In this document: piece after piece, positions 1 to 6,606 of the stretch | Layout of the letters: each line of letters begins with the position of its first letter | How positions within the stretch are numbered: the stretch's first letter is position 1 | Source: CBFGWV01 sp965652545 | GTDB lineage: Bacteria; Pseudomonadota; Gammaproteobacteria; Competibacterales; Competibacteraceae | Length of the DNA: 12,506 bases | Assembly: GCA_965652545.1 (NCBI GenBank) | Contig: CBFGWV010000140.1 | Coordinates: forward strand, 1-12,506 | Reading direction: 5' to 3' | Notes under the pieces: generated by a model | Database searches by the model: none | Seen by the model: the letters and a program-made list of their open reading frames with translations, nothing else | Told to the model about the DNA's origin: nothing | Position numbers and translations under genes: made by a program

Positions 1-405
1 CAACTGGCCAGCCTGGAGATGATGGCCGTCGACCCTTATCGGCGTATTTTTGCGCCGCGTTTCTGGGCCGGACTGCTCGCTTTGCCTTTGCTCGCGCTGT
101 TGTTCACGGCGGTGGGCATCATCGGCGGCTATCTGGTCGCCGTCGAGCAGTTGGGCGTCGATGTCGGCGCGTTCTGGTCGCAGATGCAGTCATCGGTGGA
201 TTTCCTCGACGACGTATTCGCCGGCGTGGTCATCAAAAGCGTGGCCTTTGCCGTCGTTGCCAACTGGATCGCCTTGTTCGAGGGTGTGGACACCTCGCCG
301 ACCTCGGAAGGTGTCAGCCGCGCGACCACGCGCACCGTAGTCAACACCTCGCTGGCCGTCCTGGGCTTGGATTTCGTGCTGACCGCACTGTTTTTCGGGA
401 GTTGA
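1..405 (+). CDS. mlaE: MlaE, phospholipid ABC transporter permease (5'-truncated by window edge)
   Basis: Inner-membrane permease of the MlaFEDB complex, which moves phospholipids between the inner membrane and the periplasmic carrier MlaC and so maintains outer-membrane lipid asymmetry. The frame is open from base 1, so only the C-terminal 134 residues are present (the E. coli protein is about 260). The visible part begins with a stretch reading QLASLEMMAVDP and then RIFAPRFWAG, which is characteristic of the MlaE/YrbE family. It continues with hydrophobic membrane segments (around LLALPLLALLFTAVGIIGGY, the KSVAFAVVANWIALFEG region and the C-terminal SLAVLGLDFVLTALFF) and the family sequence before the last helix (TSEGVSRATTRTVV). 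It ends 4 bases before mlaD, consistent with one operon. MlaF should lie to the left, outside the window. The identification is secure from the sequence and the neighbours. Confidence 0.95.
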   Translation, partial: QLASLEMMAVDPYRRIFAPRFWAGLLALPLLALLFTAVGIIGGYLVAVEQLGVDVGAFWSQMQSSVDFLDDVFAGVVIKSVAFAVVANWIALFEGVDTSPTSEGVSRATTRTVVNTSLAVLGLDFVLTALFFGS

Positions 406-409
406 TGTC

Positions 410-871
410 ATGGGTAACGGGCGGGCCACAGAGCTTTGGGTGGGTGTCTTCGTGCTGCTGGGGCTGGCTGCCTTTCTGATGCTGGCGGTGCGCGTCAGCG
501 ACATCACCCAACTGGGCAATGCAGAAGGGTACACAGTGAACGCGCGGTTCGACGACATCGGCAGCCTGAAGGTGCGCGCGCCGGTGACCTTGGCCGGCGT
601 GCGCATCGGCCGGGTGACCGGCATCCGTGTCGATACGGATCGTTTCGATGCCATCGTGGAGCTCACCATCGAGGCGGCCTACGACAATCTTCCCGAGGAC
701 ACGGGTGCCAGCATCCTGACCTCCGGGTTGGTCGGCGAGCAATATGTGGGCCTGGAACCCGGTGGCGCGGAAACGGTCTTGGCCGAGGGGGATTCAATAC
801 AGTTGACCCAGGGTGCCCTGGTCATCGAGCGCCTGATCGGGCGTTTCCTGACCACCTTGAGCGATCAATGA
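410..871 (+). CDS. mlaD: MlaD, MCE-domain substrate-binding protein of the Mla transporter
   Basis: Membrane-anchored periplasmic subunit that, in the family, forms a hexameric ring on MlaE and passes phospholipids to or from MlaC. The 153-residue protein starts with a short cytoplasmic end (MGNGRATELWVG) and one membrane helix (about residues 9-27). A single MCE domain follows at about residues 38-115, with the typical pattern FDDIGSLKVRAPVTLAGVRIG and the pore-loop-like segment LVGEQYVGLEPGG. The C-terminal helix ends LIGRFLTTLSDQ. It is somewhat shorter than E. coli MlaD (about 183 residues) because the tail after the MCE domain is short. The start at 410 is favoured by GGGAG at 397-401, eight bases upstream. 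An out-of-frame ATG at 405 overlaps the mlaE stop and is not used. A 34-base gap separates it from mlaC. Confidence 0.95.
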   Translation: MGNGRATELWVGVFVLLGLAAFLMLAVRVSDITQLGNAEGYTVNARFDDIGSLKVRAPVTLAGVRIGRVTGIRVDTDRFDAIVELTIEAAYDNLPEDTGASILTSGLVGEQYVGLEPGGAETVLAEGDSIQLTQGALVIERLIGRFLTTLSDQ

Positions 872-905
872 CAGGCGCCGCGGCGCAATCTAAGGAAAAC
901 CGAAC

Positions 906-1523
906 ATGATCAAACAGCTATTCGGACCCGTACTCGCGGCATTGCTCATGCTGCCTGTCGCGACGCTCGCCCAGGACTCGCCGATCCAGATTGTCCAGGA
1001 CACCTCCAACCGAATGATCGACGCCTTGAAGGCGAACAGGTCGGAGCTCGACTCCAACCCCGATGTGGTCTATCAGTTGGTCGATGAGATCGTCTTGCCG
1101 TACTTCGATTTCGAAACCATGTCGCGCTGGGTGGTCGGCAAGTACTGGCGCGACGCCACGCCGCAGCAGCAGGAGCGCTTCGTGACGGAGTTCCGCACGC
1201 TGCTGGTGCGCACTTACGCCAAGGCGTTGGAGGAGTACTCCAACGAGACGGTGCGCATCCCCGCGCAGCCCGAACCGCCGGCCGATGCCAAAGAAGTGTC
1301 GGTGCGCTCGGAGATCGTCCCGGCATCCGGGGCGCCGATCCCTGTGAACTACAGCATGCACAATCGCAAGGGCGGTTGGCAGGTCTACGATGTGGTCATC
1401 GATGGCATCAGCATCGTCACCAACTACCGCAGCAGCATCACCGACCAGATCCGCAAAGGCGGTATCGACTCGGCCATCGCCGCTCTTGCCGAGCGCAACG
1501 CCGCCGCCGGTAGCAAGCCGTGA
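906..1523 (+). CDS. mlaC: MlaC, periplasmic phospholipid-binding carrier
   Basis: Soluble periplasmic shuttle (Tol-Tol-Ttg2/MlaC family) that carries phospholipids between the outer-membrane MlaA complex and the inner-membrane MlaFEDB complex. The 205-residue precursor has a clear Sec signal peptide (MIKQLFGPVL, a hydrophobic core, then ATLA), with likely cleavage after about residue 22. The mature part carries family sequences such as LVDEIVLPYFDFETMSRWVV, the KYWRDATPQQQERFVTEF segment and a C-terminal part reading GGWQVYDVVIDGISIVTNYR. These match the MlaC fold that binds lipid tails. The start at 906 has AAGGA at 892-896, nine bases upstream. Its stop overlaps the GTG start of mlaB by four bases (GTGA at 1520-1523), implying translational coupling. 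The assignment is firm. Confidence 0.96.
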   Translation: MIKQLFGPVLAALLMLPVATLAQDSPIQIVQDTSNRMIDALKANRSELDSNPDVVYQLVDEIVLPYFDFETMSRWVVGKYWRDATPQQQERFVTEFRTLLVRTYAKALEEYSNETVRIPAQPEPPADAKEVSVRSEIVPASGAPIPVNYSMHNRKGGWQVYDVVIDGISIVTNYRSSITDQIRKGGIDSAIAALAERNAAAGSKP

Positions 1524-1813
1524 GCGATCAGCTCCGGCGCGACGATGGGGTGATCCACCTCAGTGGCGCGCTGGATCGCGACAGCGTCACCGCGTTGTTG
1601 GAGCCGTTGCGCCGGGTCATGGGCCAGGGTGCGGCCCGTGAGCTCGACCTGGCGCAGGTCGCGCGGGTCGATAGCGCGGGGCTTGCGCTGGTTCTCGAAG
1701 CGCTGGCCCTGGCGCGTTCGGCGGGCTACGAACTGCGCACCGTGCATGTGCCGGCGCAGATGGCGGCCATCGCCCGGGCCTGCGGCGTAGCCGGGCTGCT
1801 GGGCGACATTTAG
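1520..1813 (+). CDS. mlaB: MlaB, STAS-domain subunit of the Mla transporter
   Basis: Cytoplasmic STAS-domain protein that binds the MlaF ATPase and is needed for assembly and activity of MlaFEDB. The protein is 97 residues long, as usual for the family, and consists of one STAS domain. The conserved loop reads RVDSAGLALVLEAL, with Ser52 at the position of the conserved Ser/Thr (Thr52 in E. coli MlaB); a serine there is a common variant. Translation starts at GTG 1520, inside the mlaC stop (GTGA overlap). No in-frame ATG gives a full STAS domain, and the overlap supports coupled translation. The protein could be mistaken for an anti-sigma-factor antagonist, since these share the STAS fold, but its place at the end of mlaEDC settles the role. 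A 123-base gap follows. Confidence 0.93.
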   Translation: MSDQLRRDDGVIHLSGALDRDSVTALLEPLRRVMGQGAARELDLAQVARVDSAGLALVLEALALARSAGYELRTVHVPAQMAAIARACGVAGLLGDI

Positions 1814-1859
1814 CCCGTGGCGGAAAATCATCGGTCGTCTATTTGCCTGCGGGCTGGGG

Positions 1860-1865
1860 TACACT
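1860..1865 (+). promoter_or_regulatory. Possible -10 element upstream of ibaG-murA-his
   Basis: TACACT matches four of six positions of the sigma70 -10 consensus. It lies in the only sizeable gap between mlaB and ibaG, about 80 bases before the ibaG start. No convincing -35 hexamer sits 16-18 bases upstream; the nearest TTG (TTGCCT at 1843) is too close at 11 bases. A promoter here would let ibaG-murA-hisGDC be transcribed separately from mla. This is inference from a weak match. Confidence 0.25.
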
Positions 1866-1868
1866 AGC

Positions 1869-1889
1869 GGGCGTTTTTTGGATACGCCC
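1869..1889 (+). other. Small stem-loop in the ibaG leader
   Basis: GGGCGT at 1869-1874 pairs perfectly with ACGCCC at 1884-1889, leaving a nine-base T-rich loop. It sits just after the possible -10 element and ends directly before an ATG at 1890. The T-run lies inside the loop, not after the stem, so it does not look like a rho-independent terminator. A role as an RNA leader structure is speculative. Confidence 0.25.
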
Positions 1890-1942
1890 ATGCGCCGCCT
1901 CGTGCCGGTAGCGCCCCTTGCCAACGAAATCTCGCAGTGACA

Positions 1943-2200
1943 ATGCAAGCCGAACTCATTAAAGACATGATCGAGCGCCAGTTGCCCGGTGCCACCGTCG
2001 AGGTGTCCGGCGACGACGGCGTTCATTTTCAGGCCACAGTGGTCAGTGACGCCTTCGTCGGCAAGACACCGGTGCAGCAGCATCGCATGGTGTATGCCGC
2101 GCTCGGTGGCCGCGTGGAGTCCGAAGAGATCCACGCCCTGGCGTTGAAGACCTACACCCCCGAGGGCTGGCGCGCCCGCCAGGCGGCAGGACGCGGATGA
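1943..2200 (+). CDS. ibaG: IbaG/YrbA, BolA-family protein
   Basis: Small cytosolic BolA-family protein. Members pair with monothiol glutaredoxins and share a [2Fe-2S] cluster, and E. coli IbaG is linked to acid response and iron-sulfur handling. The 85-residue product has the short alpha-beta BolA fold: an N-terminal helix (ELIKDMIERQL), a strand pair (ATVEVSGDDGVHFQATVV) and the C-terminal motif IHALALKTYTPEGW with the conserved histidine. Two starts are possible: ATG 1943 or GTG 1937, which adds two residues. Neither has a clear Shine-Dalgarno sequence, and I prefer ATG because it matches the usual family length. The stop overlaps the murA start (ATGA at 2197-2200). Its place between mla and murA is the common gammaproteobacterial arrangement. 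Confidence 0.92.
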   Translation: MQAELIKDMIERQLPGATVEVSGDDGVHFQATVVSDAFVGKTPVQQHRMVYAALGGRVESEEIHALALKTYTPEGWRARQAAGRG

Positions 2201-3456
2201 GCAAACTCATCATCACCGGCAACGGACCGTTGCAGGGCGAGTTGCGCGCGTCCGGCGCAAAGAACGCCGTGCTGCCCATTCTGGCCGCCGCGCTGCTGGC
2301 CGACGGCCCCATGGTCATTGCCAACGTGCCGCATCTGCACGATGTCACCACCACCATGGAGCTCCTCGGGCGCATGGGTGTGAATCTGGTCGTCGACGAG
2401 CGGATGAACATCGAGGTCGACCCGCGCACCATCCGCGACTTCCGTGCGCCATACGAGTTGGTGCGCACCATGCGGGCCTCCATCCTCGTTCTCGGGCCGC
2501 TGCTGGCCCGTTTCGGCCAGGCCGAGGTCTCGTTGCCCGGCGGCTGTGCCATCGGCTCCCGGCCGGTGAACCTGCACATCCGGGGCCTGGAGGCCATGGG
2601 CGCGGACATCCGGGTGGAGAACGGCTACATCCGCGCCCGCGCGGACCGGCTCAAGGGTGCCCGCATCGTGCTGGACCTGGTCACCGTGACCGGCACCGAA
2701 AACCTCATGATGGCCGCGGCCCTGGCCGATGGCACCACCATCATCGAGAACGCCGCACGCGAGCCGGAGGTGTCCGACCTCGCCGATTGCCTCAATGCCA
2801 TGGGTGCCCAAATCGGCGGCATCGGTACCGATACCCTGGAGATTCAGGGCGTGGAGCGGCTCAACGGCTGCTACTACAAGGTGTTGCCCGACCGTATCGA
2901 AACCGCCACCTACCTGGTCGCGGCGGCCATCACCGGCGGCAAGCTCAAGGTCAAGGGTGCGCGGCCCGAACACATGGAAGCCGTACTGCTCAAGCTCGAG
3001 GCCGCCGGGGCGACCATCGACACGGGCGAGGACTGGGTCGCGCTGGATATGAACGGCCGCCGGCCCAAGGCGGTGAATATCCGCACGGCGCCATACCCGG
3101 CGTTCCCCACCGACATGCAGGCCCAGTTCGTGGCCTTGAATGCCGTTGCCGAAGGCGTCGGCACCATCACCGAGACGGTGTTCGAGAACCGTTTCATGCA
3201 CGTGCACGAGCTGCATCGCATGGGTGCCGAGATCCAGCTCGAGGGCAATACCGCCATCAGCACCGGTGTGCCGCACCTGACCGGTGCGCCGATCATGGCC
3301 ACCGACCTGCGCGCCTCGGCCAGCCTCATCCTGGCCGGGCTGGTTGCGCACGGCGACACCCAGGTGGATAGGGTCTATCACATCGATCGCGGCTACGACT
3401 GCATCGAGGAGAAGCTCTCGCAACTGGGCGCCAAGATCCGCCGGGTGCCTGGATGA
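2197..3456 (+). CDS. murA: MurA, UDP-N-acetylglucosamine 1-carboxyvinyltransferase
   Basis: Cytosolic enzyme for the first committed step of peptidoglycan synthesis: transfer of enolpyruvate from PEP to UDP-GlcNAc. It is the target of fosfomycin. The 419-residue protein has the family's full length and the two-domain EPSP-synthase-like fold. Key residues are visible: Lys22 in GAKNAVLPI, the loop cysteine Cys117 in LPGGCAIGSRPVNLH (Cys115 in E. coli), Asp306 in PAFPTDMQAQF (Asp305) and Arg398 in HIDRGYDCIEEKL (Arg397). The cysteine implies a normal, fosfomycin-type active site, unlike the Cys-to-Asp variants that confer resistance. The start is fixed by the ATGA overlap with ibaG and by AGGA at 2188-2191, five bases upstream. 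Its stop again overlaps hisG by four bases. Confidence 0.98.
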   Translation: MSKLIITGNGPLQGELRASGAKNAVLPILAAALLADGPMVIANVPHLHDVTTTMELLGRMGVNLVVDERMNIEVDPRTIRDFRAPYELVRTMRASILVLGPLLARFGQAEVSLPGGCAIGSRPVNLHIRGLEAMGADIRVENGYIRARADRLKGARIVLDLVTVTGTENLMMAAALADGTTIIENAAREPEVSDLADCLNAMGAQIGGIGTDTLEIQGVERLNGCYYKVLPDRIETATYLVAAAITGGKLKVKGARPEHMEAVLLKLEAAGATIDTGEDWVALDMNGRRPKAVNIRTAPYPAFPTDMQAQFVALNAVAEGVGTITETVFENRFMHVHELHRMGAEIQLEGNTAISTGVPHLTGAPIMATDLRASASLILAGLVAHGDTQVDRVYHIDRGYDCIEEKLSQLGAKIRRVPG

Positions 3457-4103
3457 GCACGGAAGGCGTCCTGACCATCGGCTTGTCCAAAGGGCGGATC
3501 TTCAACGAAACGCTGCCCCTGCTGGCTGCCGCCGGTATCGAGCCGGCCGACGACCCCGAGGTCAGTCGCAAGCTCATCCTGGACTCCAACCGCCCCGATG
3601 TGAAACTGGTCATCCTGCGCGCGACGGATGTCCCCACCTATGTCCAATACGGTGCCGCGGACGTCGGTGTGGCGGGCAAGGACGTGCTCATGGAGCACGG
3701 CGGCGAGGGGCTGTACGAGCCGCTGGACCTGGGCATTGCCCGCTGCCGCCTGATGGTCGCCGGCCGGCCGGATCAGCCCGAGCCCTCGCGCTTGCGCGTG
3801 GCGACCAAGTACGTCAACACCGCCCGCCGCTTCTATGCCCGCAAGGGCCGCCCGGTGGACGTGATAAAACTGTACGGTTCCATGGAACTGGCGCCCCTGG
3901 TGGGGCTGGCGGACCGCATCGTCGATGTGGTCGACACCGGCAATACCTTGCGCGCCAATGGCCTGGCCCCGCTGGAGTTGATCGCACACATCAGCTCGCG
4001 TCTGATCGTCAACCAGGCGGCCATGAAGACCAAACACCGCCGCATACGAGAACTCATGGACGCGTTGGCTGCCGCCACGGCCCGCGCGGCTGCCAACGGT
4101 TGA
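3453..4103 (+). CDS. hisG: HisG, ATP phosphoribosyltransferase, short form
   Basis: Catalyses the first step of histidine synthesis, joining ATP and PRPP to give phosphoribosyl-ATP. At 216 residues this is the short type, which lacks the C-terminal regulatory domain of the long enzyme (about 300 residues). Short HisG normally works in a complex with HisZ, which supplies feedback inhibition by histidine; hisZ is not in this window. The N-terminus reads LTIGLSKGRIFNETLPLL. The PRPP-binding loop DVVDTGNTLRANGL lies at about residues 158-171, preceded by ELAPLVGLADRI. Translation begins at ATG 3453 inside the murA stop (ATGA), so histidine synthesis is coupled to murA translation. hisD follows after five bases. 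There is no his leader peptide or attenuator before it, because it directly overlaps murA. Confidence 0.97.
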   Translation: MSTEGVLTIGLSKGRIFNETLPLLAAAGIEPADDPEVSRKLILDSNRPDVKLVILRATDVPTYVQYGAADVGVAGKDVLMEHGGEGLYEPLDLGIARCRLMVAGRPDQPEPSRLRVATKYVNTARRFYARKGRPVDVIKLYGSMELAPLVGLADRIVDVVDTGNTLRANGLAPLELIAHISSRLIVNQAAMKTKHRRIRELMDALAAATARAAANG

Positions 4104-4108
4104 ACCCT

Positions 4109-5419
4109 ATGTCCGCACTACGCCGCCTGAACAGCCTGGATGCCGGTTTCTGGACCGAACTCGACGCCCTGACCGCGTGGGACGGGGTGTCCGACGAGGC
4201 CGTGGTCGATACCGTGCGGCAGATTCTCGCCCGGGTGCGTCAGGACGGCGATGGCGCGTTGGTGGAGTACACCAACCGGTTCGATCGTATGCGAATCGAG
4301 AATGCCGCCGCACTGGAGCTGCCCGCCGCGCGCCTGCATGCCGCCCTCAAGGGGTTGCCGGCCGATCAGCGCGAAGCGCTGGAATCGGCGGCCGATCGCA
4401 TCCGCGGCTACGCCGAGCGCCAGCGCGGCGAGAGTTGGCGCTACACCGAGGCCGACGGTACGGTGCTGGGGCAACAGGTCACGCCGCTGGATTCCGTGGG
4501 CTTGTACGTGCCCGGCGGCAAGGCGGCGTATCCCTCCTCGGTGCTGATGAACGCCATTCCCGCCAAGGTGGCCGGCGTACCGCTGGTCGTCATGGTGGTG
4601 CCGACGCCTGCCGGCGAACTCAACGAACTGGTACTGGCCGCCGCCGCGGTCGCCGGCGTGGACCGCGTGTTCACCGTCGGCGGTGCCCAGGCCGTCGCTG
4701 CGCTGGCGTACGGCACACAAACCGTCCCGCGCGTGGACAAGATCGTCGGGCCGGGGAACATCTACGTGGCCACGGCCAAACGCATGGTGTTCGGCCAGGT
4801 CGGTATCGACATGATCGCCGGCCCCTCCGAGATCCTGGTCGTCTGCGATGGCGACACCGATCCGGATTGGATCGCCATGGACCTGTTCTCGCAGGCCGAG
4901 CACGACGAAGACGCCCAGCCCATTCTGATCAGCCCGGATGCGGCCTTCCTGGACCGTGTGCAGAAGGCGGTCGATGCATTGCTGCCCTCGCTGGAGCGGC
5001 GCGACATCGTCGAGGTGTCATTGCGCGAACGCGCCGCCATGATCCTCGTCCCCGACCTGGATGCCGCGGTGGCGGTGATCAACTTCATCGCCCCCGAGCA
5101 CCTGGAGCTGTCGGTCGCCGACCCGGATGCCCTGCTGCCGCACATTCGCCATGCCGGGGCCATCTTCATGGGGCGGCACACGCCCGAAGCGGTCGGCGAC
5201 TATTGCGCCGGCCCCAATCACGTGTTGCCGACCTCGCGCACCGCGCGGTTCTCATCGCCGCTGGGCGTGTACGACTTCCAGAAGCGCAGCAGCATCATCC
5301 AGTGCACGCCCGAGGGCGGCGACCGCTTGGGCCGGGTTGCCTCGGTCCTGGCCCGCGGCGAAGGCCTGACCGCCCATGCCCGCTCGGCCGAATACCGTAT
5401 CCGCGGGCCGCGGCCATGA
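4109..5419 (+). CDS. hisD: HisD, histidinol dehydrogenase
   Basis: Zinc- and NAD-dependent cytosolic enzyme that performs the last two oxidations of histidine synthesis, L-histidinol to L-histidine. The 436-residue protein has the normal length. Motifs in order: GLYVPGGKAAYPSSVLMN (about 131-148), KIVGPGNIYVATAKR (about 211-225), MIAGPSEILVV (about 235-245), the zinc-site segment FSQAEHDEDAQ with Gln262 and His265, then EHLEL, and near the end GDYCAGPNHVLPT. The open frame runs far upstream in the same phase, but ATG 4109 is the right start: it lies five bases after the hisG stop, gives family length, and the N-terminus (MSALRRLNSLDAGFW) resembles other HisD. Its stop overlaps the hisC start (ATGA at 5416-5419). 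Confidence 0.97.
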   Translation: MSALRRLNSLDAGFWTELDALTAWDGVSDEAVVDTVRQILARVRQDGDGALVEYTNRFDRMRIENAAALELPAARLHAALKGLPADQREALESAADRIRGYAERQRGESWRYTEADGTVLGQQVTPLDSVGLYVPGGKAAYPSSVLMNAIPAKVAGVPLVVMVVPTPAGELNELVLAAAAVAGVDRVFTVGGAQAVAALAYGTQTVPRVDKIVGPGNIYVATAKRMVFGQVGIDMIAGPSEILVVCDGDTDPDWIAMDLFSQAEHDEDAQPILISPDAAFLDRVQKAVDALLPSLERRDIVEVSLRERAAMILVPDLDAAVAVINFIAPEHLELSVADPDALLPHIRHAGAIFMGRHTPEAVGDYCAGPNHVLPTSRTARFSSPLGVYDFQKRSSIIQCTPEGGDRLGRVASVLARGEGLTAHARSAEYRIRGPRP

Positions 5420-6498
5420 GCGTGCTCGACCTGATTCGCCCGCAGATCCGCGCGCTGTCGGCCTATCACGTGGCCGACGCGACGGGGCTGGTCAAGCTCG
5501 ATGCCATGGAAAACCCTTATGGCTGGCCGGATGCGCTCAAGCGCGATTGGCTCAGGACGTTGGAATCCGTCCAACTGAACCGCTATCCGGATGCCGCAGC
5601 GCGCGAGCTCAGAGCCGCCCTGGCCGAGCGCCTCGGCCTGGCCGCCGGGGTGGACATTCTCCTGGGCAACGGGTCCGACGAGCTGATTCAGATCCTCGCC
5701 ATGGCGGTGGCGGCACCCGGGCGGGTCATCGTCGCACCCGAGCCGAGCTTCGTGATGTACCGCATGATCGCCACCTTCACCGGTCTGGGCTATCGCGGCG
5801 TGCCGCTTACGGCGGACTTCGAGCTCGACGACCCGGCCATGCATGCGGCCGTGGTGCAACCCGACGCCGTGCTCAGCTTCATCGCCTATCCGAACAACCC
5901 CACTGGCAACCGTTTCCCGGCCGATGCCGTGCGTGCGTTGGTTGCCGCCGCCCCCGGGCTGGTGGTGGTGGACGAGGCGTACCATCCTTTCGCCGGGCAC
6001 AGCCTGTTGTCCGAGGCCGGCAGGCCACCCAATCTGGTGGTCATGCGGACTTTGTCAAAACTCGGTCTGGCCGGTTTGCGCTTGGGTTATCTGGTGGCGG
6101 GCACAGACCTGGTCGCCGAGCTCGACAAGCTGCGCCTGCCCTACAACATCAACGTCCTGACTCAGGCCACCGTCCGCTTTGCCTTGCAGCATTGGGAGGT
6201 GCTCGAGGCGCAGGCGACGACGCTGCGCGCAGCCCGGCAGGCGTTGTCCGCCGCGCTGGCCCGCCTGCCCGGCGTCACCGTCTACCCCAGCGAGGCTAAT
6301 TTTCTGCTGGTGCGTATGCCGCGAGGGCGGGCCGATACCGTGTTTGCCGCACTGCGCAGCGCGGGCATCCTGGTGAAGAACCTGAACGCGGCCGGCGGCC
6401 TGCTGGCCGACTGCCTGCGCATCACCGTCGGCACCGCCGATGAGAACGACCGTGTCTTGAGTGCGCTCGACCGGGCACTGGCAGAGGTGTCTGCTTGA
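5416..6498 (+). CDS. hisC: HisC, histidinol-phosphate aminotransferase
   Basis: PLP-dependent class I/II aminotransferase converting imidazole-acetol phosphate and glutamate into histidinol phosphate. The product is 360 residues, the usual length. Visible active-site elements: LDAMENPYGWP near residue 28 (substrate side), GNGSDELIQ at 84-92 (PLP phosphate contact), YPNNPTG at 158-164, VVDEAYHPF with Asp186 and Tyr189, and RTLSKLGLAGLRLGY with the PLP-binding Lys215. The C-terminal half ends with the substrate-contacting LLADCLRITVGTADEND segment. The start at 5416 lies inside the hisD stop; a longer in-phase open frame upstream is only the shadow of hisD. It is the last gene of the run, and a 108-base gap separates it from petA. 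Some organisms carry two hisC copies of differing specificity, which cannot be judged here. Confidence 0.97.
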   Translation: MSVLDLIRPQIRALSAYHVADATGLVKLDAMENPYGWPDALKRDWLRTLESVQLNRYPDAAARELRAALAERLGLAAGVDILLGNGSDELIQILAMAVAAPGRVIVAPEPSFVMYRMIATFTGLGYRGVPLTADFELDDPAMHAAVVQPDAVLSFIAYPNNPTGNRFPADAVRALVAAAPGLVVVDEAYHPFAGHSLLSEAGRPPNLVVMRTLSKLGLAGLRLGYLVAGTDLVAELDKLRLPYNINVLTQATVRFALQHWEVLEAQATTLRAARQALSAALARLPGVTVYPSEANFLLVRMPRGRADTVFAALRSAGILVKNLNAAGGLLADCLRITVGTADENDRVLSALDRALAEVSA

Positions 6499-6524
6499 CC
6501 CTGTATGAGCGCTTAACCGAGAAT
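6495..6524 (+). promoter_or_regulatory. Candidate sigma70-type promoter for petABC
   Basis: TTGACC at 6495-6500 (five of six to the -35 consensus, overlapping the hisC stop codon) is followed after 18 bases by GAGAAT at 6519-6524 (four of six to the -10 consensus). Transcription would start near 6531, giving a leader of about 75 bases before petA. It lies in the only sizeable gap between hisC and petA. This is a motif match only, so confidence is moderate. Confidence 0.4.
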
Positions 6525-6556
6525 TTGAGGATTTTCCGTCCACCTGCCAGCGCTTG

Positions 6557-6573
6557 GCCGGGGCAAATCCGGC
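6557..6573 (+). other. Short inverted repeat in the petA leader
   Basis: GCCGG at 6557-6561 and CCGGC at 6569-6573 can form a five-base-pair stem with a seven-base loop. No T-run follows, so it is not a convincing hisC terminator. It would lie within the 5' leader of the petABC message if the upstream promoter is real. Such short GC pairs are common by chance in this sequence. Confidence 0.2.
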
Positions 6574-6606
6574 AATCGCATCCCGTAGCGCGTAGGAGAT
6601 CGCTTG

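Noticed and set aside
2152..3423. 423-codon minus-strand frame opposite murA
   Set aside because: Same GC-driven shadow effect; the sequence is rich in His, Gly, Asp and Arg with no recognisable family, and murA is unambiguous.
3284..4108. In-phase upstream extension of hisD overlapping murA and hisG
   Set aside because: It is out of frame with both real genes, has Arg/Pro-rich shadow composition, and HisD is complete from 4109.
4104..4108. A his leader peptide or attenuator near hisG or hisD
   Set aside because: There is no space: hisG overlaps murA and hisD follows after five bases, and no run of His codons precedes them.
6604..6606. TTG start for petA, one codon before the ATG
   Set aside because: The ATG at 6607 has ideal seven-base spacing to AGGAGA; TTG is weaker and adds only one residue.
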